Shown here one piece after another: positions 6,457-15,609 of a stretch of 51,559 nucleotides of DNA. The DNA comes from Burkholderiaceae bacterium (GTDB taxonomy: Bacteria > Pseudomonadota > Gammaproteobacteria > Burkholderiales > Burkholderiaceae_C), in NCBI GenBank assembly GCA_018780645.1, contig JADMJJ010000058.1, positions 1 through 51,559 of the forward strand, given 5' to 3'. Each line of letters opens with the position of its first letter. Position 1 is the stretch's first letter. The notes under the pieces are model-generated. The model saw nothing but the letters and a program-made list of their open reading frames with translations. It ran no database searches and was not told where the DNA came from. The position numbers were made by a program, and so were the translations under genes.

Positions 6457-7239
6457 ATGAACGCGCCCGCCTTGGCTGCCGACATGTTTGACCCAAACCG
6501 GGTCACGGCCCTCTATCTGGTCTTCATGCGGCTCAGCGGCTTGATGCTGATGTCGGCCCCCTTTGGCGCCGCGATACCGCTGCTGGTGCGATTGACAATT
6601 GCGCTGGCCCTGTCCGCCTGCCTGGGCCAGGGCATTGAGATTGCCTCGCCGGCAGCGGGAGCCAGCGCCTGGGAGTCGGCGGCGGTGGCGCTGCGGGAGC
6701 TGGGCCTGGGTGCGGTGATGGCACTTGGCGTGAACCTGGCCTTTGCTGCGTTCGCCATGGGCGGACGCCTGCTCGACGTCCAGATCGGCTTCGGAATGGG
6801 CCAGGTGCTCGATCCTGTATCTCGGCACCAAGTGCCGATATTGAGCGCCGCCATGAGTCAGTTGGCCCTGGTCGGATTCTTCTCCAGCGGCGCCTTTGCG
6901 ACACTGCTGATCGGCCTTCAGATGAGCTTTGAGCGCTTTCCGCCGGGTGCCTCCTGGCCGCTGGAGGCAGCCCTGTCCGTGCTGGTCAAGCAGGGTGGCG
7001 GCATGTTCAGCCTGGGCTTCGCGCTGGTGGCGCCGGTGGTGTTCTGCCTGATGCTGCTGGAGTTCGCTCTGGGTGTCCTGGCACGCAGCGTGCCACAGAT
7101 GAACATGTTCGCGCTGGCCCTGCCGATCAAGGTGCTGGCCGGCATCGCCGCATTGTCACTCTGGCTTGGCGGCGCAGGCGGGGTCATGAGCCGCGCCTAT
7201 GCGTCAATCTTCTCGTTCTGGAATGGAGTGCTGCGCTGA
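6457..7239 (+). CDS. fliR: flagellar export gate protein FliR
   Basis: A 260-residue membrane protein with five to six hydrophobic segments, the expected FliR length. It shows the typical start (FDPNRVTALYLVFMRLSGLMLMSAPFG) and the central GRLLDVQIGFGMGQVLDP region. FliR closes the FliP5-Q4-R1 export gate. ATG 6457 lies eight bases after the fliQ stop, and the stop TGA overlaps the flhB start (TGATG), so translation is coupled. Nothing is missing compared with the family. Confidence 0.93.
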   Translation: MNAPALAADMFDPNRVTALYLVFMRLSGLMLMSAPFGAAIPLLVRLTIALALSACLGQGIEIASPAAGASAWESAAVALRELGLGAVMALGVNLAFAAFAMGGRLLDVQIGFGMGQVLDPVSRHQVPILSAAMSQLALVGFFSSGAFATLLIGLQMSFERFPPGASWPLEAALSVLVKQGGGMFSLGFALVAPVVFCLMLLEFALGVLARSVPQMNMFALALPIKVLAGIAALSLWLGGAGGVMSRAYASIFSFWNGVLR

Positions 7240-8336
7240 TGGCCGAGCAGGATCTTGATCGCAGTGCCGCGGCCACGCCCTACAAGCTGTCCGAGGCACG
7301 CAAGCGAGGCCAGGCGGCCAAGAGCGCCGACCTTGTATCGGCGCTGGTGTTCGGCGCGGCCATCGTCTTCCTGCAGATTTACGGCTGGGACCAGGTTCGC
7401 GAGCAGTTCCAGTTCGACCGCCTGCTGCTGGTGAGTCTGGGGCATGTCGATCAGCACGGATGGGCGCTCTGGAGTTTGACCCGGCATGCACTGACGCAGG
7501 CCTGCTTGCTTGCAATGCCGCTTCTTTTATCAATTATGCTGGCAGCCATTGCGGCGAATCTGCTGCAGACCGGCCCCTTGCTCAGCTCGCATCCGATCAA
7601 GCCGGATTGGAGCCGCCTCAGCCCTGCGACCGGCTTCAAGCGGGTCCTTTCGACGCGCACGCTGTTCGACACGATGCGCACGCTGCTGAAGCTGTCGCTG
7701 CTGGGCTATGTGGTCTGCGGCGCGCTGACTGCGCTGATGCCGCAGTTTCACCAGATTGCCGGCATGCCCTCGCAGGGCTTTGCGCGCTTGCTGGTCGATG
7801 ACCTGTCAGCGGTGGGCCTGAAGCTGACCGTGGCCATGCTGGTGATCGCTGCACTTGACCACGTATATACCCTGCGAGAGTTCTCCCGGAAGATGCGCAT
7901 GAGCCAGCGCGAACTCAGGGACGAGCACAAGCACAGGGAGGGAGATCCACGCATCCGCGCCCGCATCCGGGAGCTGCGCCGCGAGTTGCTCAAGCGCAGC
8001 CGGATGCTGAGCCAGACCCGCATGGCCGATGTACTGATAACGAATCCCACCCACCTTGCCGTCGCCCTGCGCTACGAGCACGGAGCCATGACGGCCCCGG
8101 TCATGCTCGGCAAGGGCCGCGGCGTGATGGCCGACACGATGCGCAAGATCGCCGCGCTGCACCGCATTCCCGTGGTCGAGAGCCGCAGCCTGGCCCGTGC
8201 GCTGTATGCGGAGGTGGCCACCAATGCATCGATTCCCGAGCAGCACTATGCTGCGGTGGCCCGCCTGATGGTGTGGGTACTGGCGATGCGCGAGGCCAGC
8301 AGGCGGGCCGCAGCGCCAGAGGGAGCAGTCCGATGA
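7239..8336 (+). CDS. flhB: flagellar export switch protein FlhB
   Basis: A 365-residue protein with four membrane segments in the first 210 residues and a cytoplasmic domain with the self-cleavage motif NPTH (residues 269-272). The N-terminus DRSAAATPYKLSEARKRGQ is standard. FlhB cleaves itself after the Asn and, together with FliK, switches export from rod and hook subunits to filament subunits. The switch is therefore preserved even though no filament gene is in this cluster. Its end overlaps flhA by four bases (ATGA). Confidence 0.94.
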   Translation: MAEQDLDRSAAATPYKLSEARKRGQAAKSADLVSALVFGAAIVFLQIYGWDQVREQFQFDRLLLVSLGHVDQHGWALWSLTRHALTQACLLAMPLLLSIMLAAIAANLLQTGPLLSSHPIKPDWSRLSPATGFKRVLSTRTLFDTMRTLLKLSLLGYVVCGALTALMPQFHQIAGMPSQGFARLLVDDLSAVGLKLTVAMLVIAALDHVYTLREFSRKMRMSQRELRDEHKHREGDPRIRARIRELRRELLKRSRMLSQTRMADVLITNPTHLAVALRYEHGAMTAPVMLGKGRGVMADTMRKIAALHRIPVVESRSLARALYAEVATNASIPEQHYAAVARLMVWVLAMREASRRAAAPEGAVR

Positions 8337-10393
8337 GCGGGCTGGAGCGCTTCTTCGGCCGGCAAAGCGATGTGGCCCTGGTGTTGCTGGTGATGGGCGT
8401 CATGGTGGTGCTGTTCGCGCCCATTCCTCCCGGCTTGCTTGACTTCCTGATTCTGGCGAACTTCGGCTTCGCCTTCTTGGTCCTGCTGCTGACGTTCTAC
8501 ATGCCCAAGCCGGTGGAGTTTTCCACTTTCCCGTCGCTGCTCTTGATCGCCACACTGTTTCGTCTGTCCCTGAATGTGGCCGCAACGCGCCTGATCCTTT
8601 CAGACGCCAGCGCCGGCCAGGTCATCGCGGCGATCGGCGCCCATGTCGTGGGCGGCAACTATGTGATCGGACTGATCGTCTTCTTCATCCTGATCGTCGT
8701 TCAGTACGTGGTCGTGACCAGTGGTGCGCAGCGCGTCTCGGAAGTCGCCGCCCGATTCACGCTGGACAGCATGCCGGGCCAGCAGATGAGCATAGACGCG
8801 GACGTCAATATGGGCTTTATCGACCAGGCCGAGGCGCAACGCCGGCGCAAGACGCTGGAGAAGGAGGCCGGGTTCTACGGCGCCATGGACGGTGCCAGCA
8901 AATTCGTCAAGGGCGATGCCATCGCCGGCATCGTCATCCTCTTGATCAATATCGTCGGCGGCATGGTCATAGGCACGATGCAACTCGGCATGCCATGGTC
9001 CCAGGCGCTTCAGACCTACACGCTGCTGACCATAGGCGATGGCATCGTGACCCAGGTGCCGGCCCTGGTCATTGCCGTGGGCACCGGCATCATCGTGACG
9101 CGATCGGCTTCTGACAGCGATCTGAGTCGCGAGGTGTTCCGGCAGATCAGCTCCCACCCCAAGACCCTGGTGCTGGTCGCCGCAACGCTGGCATGCCTGC
9201 TGCTGTTGCCCGGCATACCCCTGTGGCAGGCCCTTGCCTTGAGCGCACTGGCCTTGCTCGCTGCCTGGCTCTCCAGCCGAGCCGGCATCCGCGCCAACCG
9301 GCAGACACCAGTTCCAAGGCCTGACGATTCGCACGCTGCCGCTCGGGCCGATGTCGACCCCTATGCGGAGCTGAAGCTGGCGCCGATCGAACTCAGGGTC
9401 GGCTCACGCTGGACCGCGCTGATCAAGACGGATGGGGGCGGGGGCATGTTCATGGAGCGGGTCGCCACCTTCCGTCGGCAGCATGCGCTCGACTACGGCC
9501 TGGTGCTGCCGCCCATCAGCGTGATCGACGGCACAAGGCTCGGCGCTCAGCACTATGAAATCCATATTGATGGCGTGCTGCTGGGTCGCGGCGAGGCGCC
9601 ACCGGACAAACTGCTGGCCATACACCCGGCAGGTGACGTGAGGTCAGTTCCCGGTGAGATCACCAAGGACCCGAGCTATGGCCTGCCCGCAGTATGGATA
9701 GACCCGCAGCATCGCGAGCTGGCCGCGGCAGCGCGCTACACCCTGGTCGATGCAGAAACCGTCATCCTCACCCATTTGACGGAGGTGCTGCGGCGCGAGT
9801 CGGCGACCCTGCTGACCCGCGCCGAGACCGACCGGTTGCTGAGCCGCGTGAGAGAAAGTCAATCGGCACTGGTCGAGGAGTTGATCCCCACCTTGCTGTC
9901 AGTGAGCGAGATTCAGCGGGTCTTGCAGGCCCTGCTCAGAGAGAAGGTCAGCATTCGCAATATCGAGGCCATCCTGGAGGTATTGTCCGAGAGCGCCCGC
10001 AGCTGCAAGGATCTCGGGCAACTGAGCGAGCGGGTCCGTCAGCGCCTTGGCCCGGCGATCTGCCAGGGGTTGATGGGCGAGGCCCAGGCGCTTCAGGTGC
10101 TGACACTGGACCCCTTGATCGAGGGCCAATTGGTGTTGGCGGTGCGCGGACAGGACCCTGGCGCCGGCCATGGTCTGGATCCCAAGCTGACGGAGCAGAT
10201 GCTGGGCAAGCTCGCCCACGCCGCCGAGCGGATGATGAAGAGCAACACCCTGCCCGTGCTGCTGTGCTCGCCCGAGTTGCGCCGGCAGATTCGCGGCCTG
10301 TCCGAGCGCGTGCTGCCCCATCTGCGCGTACTCTCGATGGCCGAGGTGCCCAACAACGTCGAGCTGAAGTCCTTCGCCGTGGTGGCGCTGTAG
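8333..10393 (+). CDS. flhA: flagellar export gate protein FlhA
   Basis: A 686-residue protein. Residues 1-320 hold about eight membrane segments, including the signature RLSLNVAATRLIL and the FHIPEP-type loop with FTLDSMPGQQMSIDAD. Residues about 350-686 form the cytoplasmic ring domain that receives subunits and chaperones (VAVRGQ, HAAERMMKSNTLPVLLCSPELRRQIR, then the end FAVVAL). FlhA forms the nonameric gate and uses the proton motive force. The start at 8333 is inside the flhB end. The family length is 690-700, so it is complete. Confidence 0.94.
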   Translation: MSGLERFFGRQSDVALVLLVMGVMVVLFAPIPPGLLDFLILANFGFAFLVLLLTFYMPKPVEFSTFPSLLLIATLFRLSLNVAATRLILSDASAGQVIAAIGAHVVGGNYVIGLIVFFILIVVQYVVVTSGAQRVSEVAARFTLDSMPGQQMSIDADVNMGFIDQAEAQRRRKTLEKEAGFYGAMDGASKFVKGDAIAGIVILLINIVGGMVIGTMQLGMPWSQALQTYTLLTIGDGIVTQVPALVIAVGTGIIVTRSASDSDLSREVFRQISSHPKTLVLVAATLACLLLLPGIPLWQALALSALALLAAWLSSRAGIRANRQTPVPRPDDSHAAARADVDPYAELKLAPIELRVGSRWTALIKTDGGGGMFMERVATFRRQHALDYGLVLPPISVIDGTRLGAQHYEIHIDGVLLGRGEAPPDKLLAIHPAGDVRSVPGEITKDPSYGLPAVWIDPQHRELAAAARYTLVDAETVILTHLTEVLRRESATLLTRAETDRLLSRVRESQSALVEELIPTLLSVSEIQRVLQALLREKVSIRNIEAILEVLSESARSCKDLGQLSERVRQRLGPAICQGLMGEAQALQVLTLDPLIEGQLVLAVRGQDPGAGHGLDPKLTEQMLGKLAHAAERMMKSNTLPVLLCSPELRRQIRGLSERVLPHLRVLSMAEVPNNVELKSFAVVAL

Positions 10394-10418
10394 GGACGAC
10401 GGCGGGGAGCCATGCATC

Positions 10419-11165
10419 ATGCAGGAACTGATGTTCGCCAGCCTGACAGCGATGCAGCGCAACGTGGCTTCGCTCGAACGGATAGCCAACAACCTGGCCA
10501 ATCAATTCACGCCCGGATACAGGCGCGAGATCCTGGCTGAGCGCAGGCTCGGCAGCGTCACACCGCCGTTCCCGGCATTGATGCCCGCATCGGAGGCCCT
10601 TTCCACCGACGGCGGCAGCGCTCACCGCGCCGAGGTCCTGCTTGACCTGCGGCCGGCAAGCCTGAAGCAGACCGCGCAGCCGCTTGATCTGGCCATCACC
10701 GGCGCGGGCTTGTTTGAAGTCGCCACACCTCAAGGGCCGGCCTATACGCGGCGCGGGCAGTTCCAGCTCGACGCGCAAGGCCGCATGGTCACCGCATCGG
10801 GGTGGCCCGTCATCGGCCACGCCGGTGAACTGCTGCTGAATCCGGGCCCGGTGGTGATCACGCCCGATGGCACGCTGAGACAGGATGGACAGGCGCGGGG
10901 TCAGCTGCGCCTGCTCGTCGCCGAGGAGCCAACCCGGCTCAGCGGCATAGGCGACGGCCTGTATGTCGCCGAGGGCGCAATGCGGCTGATGGCCGTCGGC
11001 GAGGTGGCCATCAAGCAGGGGTTCCTCGAGGGTTCCAATGTCGACACGGCCCATGAAATGGTCCAGCTGCAGCGTACGGTCCGCCACTTTGAGACCCTGC
11101 ATCGCGTCGCCCAAGGCTACGACGAGATGATGGGCACGGCGCTGCGCAAGCTTGGGGAGCAATGA
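10419..11165 (+). CDS. flgF: flagellar proximal rod protein FlgF
   Basis: A 248-residue axial protein with the N-terminal rod signature (FASLTAMQRNVASLERIANNLANQFTPGYRRE) and the C-terminal helix (VDTAHEMVQLQRTVRHFETLHRVAQGYDEMM). Both ends pair as coiled coil in the rod. The GGNLDLAI-like middle (QPLDLAITGAGLFEVATPQGPAYTRRG) is typical of FlgF/FlgG. A GGGGAG site precedes the ATG at 10419. The gene lies one base before flgG and is cotranscribed. The protein is exported through the FlhA/FlhB gate to build the rod. Confidence 0.9.
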   Translation: MQELMFASLTAMQRNVASLERIANNLANQFTPGYRREILAERRLGSVTPPFPALMPASEALSTDGGSAHRAEVLLDLRPASLKQTAQPLDLAITGAGLFEVATPQGPAYTRRGQFQLDAQGRMVTASGWPVIGHAGELLLNPGPVVITPDGTLRQDGQARGQLRLLVAEEPTRLSGIGDGLYVAEGAMRLMAVGEVAIKQGFLEGSNVDTAHEMVQLQRTVRHFETLHRVAQGYDEMMGTALRKLGEQ

Positions 11166-11166
11166 C

Positions 11167-11964
11167 ATGTTGAACGCACTTCACATAGCGGCCACGGGCA
11201 TGGCGGCCCAGCAGCTCAATGTCGAGACGATTTCCAACAATCTGGCCAATATGAACACGCCGGGCTTCAAGCGCTCCCGGGTCGACTTTGCGGCCCTGGT
11301 CAGCCAGGGGACTGATGCCGGCTTGGTTGACCGGTCGAAGCCCGTCATGCAACTGGCCCCGACGGGTCACCGGTCGGGTGGTATCGGTGTCAGCGTGGCT
11401 TCGGTGAAGACCCTGTTCGATCCCGGCGAGCCCAAGAGGACCGACAGGCCTCTCGACTTGATGATAGAGGGCGACGGATTTCTGGAGGTCACGATGCCGG
11501 ACGGCTCGCGCGCGTTCTCGAGAGGCGGCAGCCTGAAACTGGACGCCGACGGCGCGCTGCTGACCCAGGGGGGATTCCCCCTCAAGCCAGCGATCTTCGT
11601 TCCAGAGGGGGCGCAGTCCTTGACGATAGCCGCTGACGGCAGCATCTCGCTGCGCTCATCCGCCCAGGGCCAAAGGGTCGGGCTGGGGCATCTTCATCTG
11701 GCGCGCTTCGCCAATGCATCGGCGCTGGAGCCGATGGCCGACGGCCTCTACCGATCGAGTGAAGCCAGCGGCGACGCCATTTCCGGGCTGCCGGGCGACG
11801 TCGGCTTTGGCACCATCAAGCAGGGCCATGTAGAGGCCGGCAACGTCAGACTGGTGGACGAGTACGTCGGGCTGATGCTGGCCCAGCGCGCCTATGAGGC
11901 CAGCGCCAAGGTGGTGCAGGCCTCGGACGAAATGCTGGCGATGGCGAACAACCTCAGGAAGTGA
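11167..11964 (+). CDS. flgG: flagellar distal rod protein FlgG
   Basis: A 265-residue axial protein. It starts MLNALHIAATGMAAQQLNVETISNNLANMNTPGFK, the classical FlgG N-terminus. The C-terminal half ends VRLVDEYVGLMLAQRAYEASAKVVQASDEMLAMANNLRK, the conserved rod helix. FlgG forms the distal rod passing through the P and L rings. The length matches the family (about 260), and it retains the central beta domain, so a normal distal rod is expected. Start 11167 is one base after the flgF stop. Confidence 0.93.
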   Translation: MLNALHIAATGMAAQQLNVETISNNLANMNTPGFKRSRVDFAALVSQGTDAGLVDRSKPVMQLAPTGHRSGGIGVSVASVKTLFDPGEPKRTDRPLDLMIEGDGFLEVTMPDGSRAFSRGGSLKLDADGALLTQGGFPLKPAIFVPEGAQSLTIAADGSISLRSSAQGQRVGLGHLHLARFANASALEPMADGLYRSSEASGDAISGLPGDVGFGTIKQGHVEAGNVRLVDEYVGLMLAQRAYEASAKVVQASDEMLAMANNLRK

Positions 11965-11969
11965 TTCCC

Positions 11970-12689
11970 ATGCTCGCCCAACTACTCACTGGGACGGTCG
12001 CCCTGGCGTCAGGCGCCCTGTTCGCTGGCCCGATGCCGGAGCGACTTGAGCGTCAGCTGCCCATGTCGACCCTGCAGGATGCAGCCACCGCCGCGATCGT
12101 TGAATGGCTCGGCACGCCGGACCTGCGGATCGAGTTCGCCTCGCCCCGGCAACGTTCGGCGGCACTCGCTCCCGCAGGCCCTTTGACGCTGCGGCTGCGG
12201 GATTTGCCGAATACCCGTGGCCTGATTCCGGCCCATGTCCAGGCGGCGATGGAGGTCCGGGTGGGAGGCAAATTGATCGCCGTGGTTCCGCTCGCCGCCA
12301 GGATCCGCGCGCCTCGGCCGGTCTGGGTCGCGGTGCGGTATCTGCGGGTCGGCCACGCACCTCAGCCGGACGACTTCCGGGCCGAGTCGCTTGATGTGGC
12401 CGGTCTGCCGCGCCAACCCTGGCTTGCGACCATCCCCCAACGCCATCGCTTGCTCATGTCCATCAAGCCGGGTCAGATGTTGAGCCAGGAGATGCTGGCG
12501 CCCGAAGTCGACGTCGCTACCGGCGACGTCGTGACGCTGCAAGCGCAACAGGATTCGATCACCGCCAGCCACAAGGCCCTGGCCCTGCAGAGCGGCAGCA
12601 CAGGGGACTGGCTTTTGGTGAGGCCACTGGGATCGACCCGCCCGGTGACGGCTCGCGTGATCGCTGGCGGAAGGCTGGAGGCACGATGA
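11970..12689 (+). CDS. flgA: P-ring assembly chaperone FlgA
   Basis: A 239-residue periplasmic protein with a signal peptide (residues 1-19). The C-terminal SAF/ChapFlgA region has the pattern VWVAVRYLRVGHAPQPDDF... then SIKPGQMLSQEML and the tail DWLLVRPLGSTRPVTARVIAGG, close to FlgA. FlgA helps FlgI form the P ring. ATG 11970 is chosen with AGGAA nine bases upstream; a GTG at 11961 would add three residues. The gene is immediately after flgG and before flgH, which groups the three P/L-ring genes A, H and I. Confidence 0.85.
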   Translation: MLAQLLTGTVALASGALFAGPMPERLERQLPMSTLQDAATAAIVEWLGTPDLRIEFASPRQRSAALAPAGPLTLRLRDLPNTRGLIPAHVQAAMEVRVGGKLIAVVPLAARIRAPRPVWVAVRYLRVGHAPQPDDFRAESLDVAGLPRQPWLATIPQRHRLLMSIKPGQMLSQEMLAPEVDVATGDVVTLQAQQDSITASHKALALQSGSTGDWLLVRPLGSTRPVTARVIAGGRLEAR

Positions 12690-13273
12690 AGCAGCAAGCA
12701 CAAAGCTCTGCTCTGTACGGCCTCTCGCTGGCCTGCGCGCTGGCCTGTTTGATTGCGCCAGACTCGTGTGGGGCGCAGAGCCTCTACGACGAATCGACCT
12801 TCCGCCCCCTGACCGGCGACCGCAAGGCCTATCGGGTGGGTGACGTATTGACGATACAGGTGCTAGAGAATGCGTCCGCCGCTGCCAGCGCGGACTCCGG
12901 CACGCAGCGCAAGAGTGACCTCAGCGTCGGCAGACGTCAGCACGAGCTGAACCTGGCAGCCAGCAGCGAGTTCGACGGCGGAGGCCGCACGGCCCGTACC
13001 GGCCGCCTGCTGACGCAGCTGTCGGTCCATGTGGTGGCCGTGCTGGCCAACGGTGACATGCGCGTGGCCGGCGAACAGCTGCTGGTCATCAACCGGGAGC
13101 AGCAGCGCATTCGCATCGAGGGCCAGGTGCGTGCGCAGGATATTTCCGAGGGCAATGTCGTGCTGTCCAATCGGCTGGCCGAGGCCAGGATCGATTACGT
13201 CGGTGCCGGCGACATGACCGAGAGCCAGCGGGCGGCCTGGTGGCACCGCGTCATGAACTGGTTGGGCCTGTAG
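12686..13273 (+). CDS. flgH: flagellar L-ring protein FlgH
   Basis: A 195-residue protein with an N-terminal export signal (residues about 10-29). The FlgH core has YRVGDVLTIQVLENASAAASADSGT, then VVAVLANGDMRVAGEQLLVINREQQRIRIEGQVRAQDI, and the end VGAGDMTESQRAAWWHRVMNWLGL. FlgH forms the outer-membrane bushing of the basal body. Most FlgH proteins are lipoproteins; here the only Cys near the signal end is in PDSCGAQ, which does not fit a normal lipobox, so lipid attachment is uncertain. The length is slightly short (the family is about 220). Confidence 0.9.
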   Translation: MKQQAQSSALYGLSLACALACLIAPDSCGAQSLYDESTFRPLTGDRKAYRVGDVLTIQVLENASAAASADSGTQRKSDLSVGRRQHELNLAASSEFDGGGRTARTGRLLTQLSVHVVAVLANGDMRVAGEQLLVINREQQRIRIEGQVRAQDISEGNVVLSNRLAEARIDYVGAGDMTESQRAAWWHRVMNWLGL

Positions 13274-14413
13274 ATGAGCCGCGTCATGCCTATCGTCCGA
13301 GCGCTGCTGCTGGCCTGCTGCCCGGTGCTGCTCTGCCCCCTGGCTGCGGGCGCGTCAGTGGCCGGCGAGGCCATGCGCGCCAAGGACATAGCCAAGATCC
13401 AGGGTTGGCGAGAGAACGCCCTGGTGGGCTACGGCATCGTGACCGGCCTGGCTGGCACCGGCGATGCGCCCGGCAACCGCGCGACGCGGCAGGCACTGGC
13501 CAACGTCCTGTCGCAGTTCAACCTGAGCGTCGCGCCGGATCAGGTGCAGAGCCGCAATGTCGCCGCCGTGCTGGTTGCGGCACAGCTTCCGCCTTTCGCC
13601 CGGCCCGGCGATGCCGTTGATGTGACCATCACCTCAATCGGCGACGCACGCAGTCTCGTCGGCGGCTCACTGCTGCTGGCGCCGTTGAAAGCGCCCAATG
13701 GCAGGGTCTATGCGCTCGCGCAGGGCGCACTCTCCGTCGGCGGCTATCGATACGACGCCAACGGCAACGTGGTGCAGAAGAACCACCCGACCGCAGGCGC
13801 CATTCCGGGCGGGGCCACCATCGAAGCGGCGCTGCCGCAAGTGGCTGCGCCTCTGACCTCGGTGACTTTCGTCCTGCATGAACCCGACTACACGACCGCG
13901 GCCCGACTGGCCGAGGCCGTCAACCGGCAGATCGGCGGCGAGCTGGCCGAGGCTCGCGATGCATCGGGTGTCGAGGTCCAGCTTCCCGAAGCACACCGCG
14001 AGCATCCGGTCGCATTTCTCGCCCTGCTGGAAAACGTATCCGTCACTCCCGACCGACGCGCCAAGGTCGTCATCAACGAGCGCACGGGCACCGTCGTGGC
14101 GGGAGGCCATGTGCGCATCTCCAGCGTCGCCGTGTCACACGGCGAGTTGCGCCTGTCGATTGCGTCAGAGACCCATGCAGTCCAACCCCTGGTGCTGGGC
14201 GGCTCGAACCCGGCGGTCCACACCGCCCTCGTCAGAAACCACCGCGTTGACGTCAGCGAAGGCGAGGCAGCGGCCTTCGTCCGCGGCGGCAACACGGTCG
14301 CCGACCTGGTGCAGGCGCTGACACGCATGCGCATCGGCACGCGGGACATCATTTCGGTGTTGCGCGCAGTCAAGGCGGCAGGGGCCCTGCACGCCGAGTT
14401 GATCATCCAGTAA
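13274..14413 (+). CDS. flgI: flagellar P-ring protein FlgI
   Basis: A 379-residue periplasmic protein with a signal peptide (residues 1-27, ending ASVAG). The FlgI core starts AKDIAKIQGWRENALVGYGIVTGLAGTGDAP, a near-universal opening, and ends TVADLVQALTRMRIGTRDIISVLRAVKAAGALHAELIIQ, the standard close. It polymerises around the rod in the peptidoglycan layer. It starts directly at the flgH stop (TAG ATG). The full length suggests a genuine P ring, which non-flagellar type III secretion systems do not have. Confidence 0.94.
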   Translation: MSRVMPIVRALLLACCPVLLCPLAAGASVAGEAMRAKDIAKIQGWRENALVGYGIVTGLAGTGDAPGNRATRQALANVLSQFNLSVAPDQVQSRNVAAVLVAAQLPPFARPGDAVDVTITSIGDARSLVGGSLLLAPLKAPNGRVYALAQGALSVGGYRYDANGNVVQKNHPTAGAIPGGATIEAALPQVAAPLTSVTFVLHEPDYTTAARLAEAVNRQIGGELAEARDASGVEVQLPEAHREHPVAFLALLENVSVTPDRRAKVVINERTGTVVAGGHVRISSVAVSHGELRLSIASETHAVQPLVLGGSNPAVHTALVRNHRVDVSEGEAAAFVRGGNTVADLVQALTRMRIGTRDIISVLRAVKAAGALHAELIIQ

Positions 14414-14434
14414 TCCCCAACTCAGGTTCAGCCC

Positions 14435-14812
14435 ATGAACATCGAAGCCCTCAATCTGGACCTGCTGCGATCGGCGCTGGACCTCGCCAGCCTGCGCCAG
14501 CAGGTCATCGCCACCAATATCGCCAACGCCGGCACGCCCGGCTACGCGCGACAGAGACTCAGCTTCAGCGACCAGTGGCAGGCGCAGCCGCCGTGGACGG
14601 GCAATCAGCGTCCCGCCGAGACCATACGCCAGCACATCGAGGCCGCACGGGTGGGTCCCGATCTGGGCGCCGACGGTCTGGTGCGCGCGGTGCGGCTGGA
14701 CGAGGAGGTGGCCGAGATGGCGCTGAACAGCCTTCACTACCAGGCCCTGATGCGAGCCCTGTCCCGGCATTTCTCCATCCTGCACAGCGCAGCCACCGAG
14801 GGCCGTCGCTAA
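14435..14812 (+). CDS. flgB: flagellar proximal rod protein FlgB
   Basis: A 125-residue rod protein. The N-terminus has LRQQVIATNIANAGTPGYARQRLSF and the C-terminus VRLDEEVAEMALNSLHYQALMRALSRHFSILHSA, which are the two conserved helices of FlgB. Family members are about 130-140 residues, so it is complete. FlgB follows FliE in the proximal rod. In this operon flgB and flgC follow flgI rather than preceding flgD and flgE as in most genomes. Confidence 0.9.
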   Translation: MNIEALNLDLLRSALDLASLRQQVIATNIANAGTPGYARQRLSFSDQWQAQPPWTGNQRPAETIRQHIEAARVGPDLGADGLVRAVRLDEEVAEMALNSLHYQALMRALSRHFSILHSAATEGRR

Positions 14813-14821
14813 GGAGCCGAT

Positions 14822-15268
14822 ATGGACTACCACAACGCCTTCGCCATCAGCGCCGCCGGCATGAGTATCGAGCGTGCACGCTACGAGGTCGCGGCCACCA
14901 ATCTGGCCAACGCCGGCACCGTGTCGGGCAACGAGCAGACCGGCTACCAGGCCAGACGGCTGGTCGCGGCGGCGTCGTCGCTGGGGACGGACAGCAGCTC
15001 GGGCGGCGCCTTTCTCAATCTGGTGCGCCAGGGACTGACCGTACCCGGCTACCAGATCGAGAGCCGCCCCGGTGATGCGCGTCGCGTGCTGGATCGAGGT
15101 CATCCATGGGCCGACACGCAAGGCCATGTCTACCAGCCGGACATCGACATCGCCGCCGAGATGATGACACTCGCGACGGCCGTGCGCATCTACGAGGCGA
15201 ATGTGGCGGCCCTGAGCGCCTCACGCACGATGGCCCTGCGGGCCCTCGACATCGGATCGACCTCATGA
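14822..15268 (+). CDS. flgC: flagellar proximal rod protein FlgC
   Basis: A 148-residue rod protein. The start (FAISAAGMSIERARYEVAATNLANAGT) and the C-terminal part (DIDIAAEMMTLATAVRIYEANVAALSASRTMALRALDIG) carry the FlgC signature. It starts seven bases after the flgB stop with GGAG in between, and its last four bases overlap fliE. The length fits the family (about 135-150). It is exported and added after FlgB. Confidence 0.9.
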   Translation: MDYHNAFAISAAGMSIERARYEVAATNLANAGTVSGNEQTGYQARRLVAAASSLGTDSSSGGAFLNLVRQGLTVPGYQIESRPGDARRVLDRGHPWADTQGHVYQPDIDIAAEMMTLATAVRIYEANVAALSASRTMALRALDIGSTS

Positions 15269-15588
15269 GCGCGTCGATAGATTTTCTGCCCCCGCTGGCC
15301 GGCATCCGCCCGCCCTTGCCAATGGGGTCACCGGACGGCGGCAAAGACACGATGCGCGTCGCGGCTGGCGTCGATTTCACCGAGCTTGTGACGGCCGGTC
15401 TGCAGACCGTGAACTCGGACTGGATGCGCGCCCAGCAAGGCCTCGGAGACCTGGCCCAAGGCGGCATGGGAAACCTGCACGAGGTGATGATCAGGCTGGA
15501 GGAAAGCCGCACCTCCTTCCAGCTGTTGCTGCAGGTCCGCAATCGCCTGGTGGAGTCCTACCAGGATCTGATGCGGATGCAGATCTAG
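15265..15588 (+). CDS. fliE: flagellar rod adaptor protein FliE
   Basis: A 107-residue protein that joins the MS ring to the rod. The C-terminal part shows the family pattern (GNLHEVMIRLEESRTSFQLLLQVRNRLVESYQDLMRMQI). The N-terminal 30 residues are proline-rich and not conserved, as usual. ATG 15265 overlaps the flgC stop. FliE is the first substrate of the export gate and directly precedes fliF here, a pairing seen in most flagellar loci. Confidence 0.9.
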   Translation: MSASIDFLPPLAGIRPPLPMGSPDGGKDTMRVAAGVDFTELVTAGLQTVNSDWMRAQQGLGDLAQGGMGNLHEVMIRLEESRTSFQLLLQVRNRLVESYQDLMRMQI

Positions 15589-15609
15589 AGGCTCAGAGGA
15601 GGACCCCAG

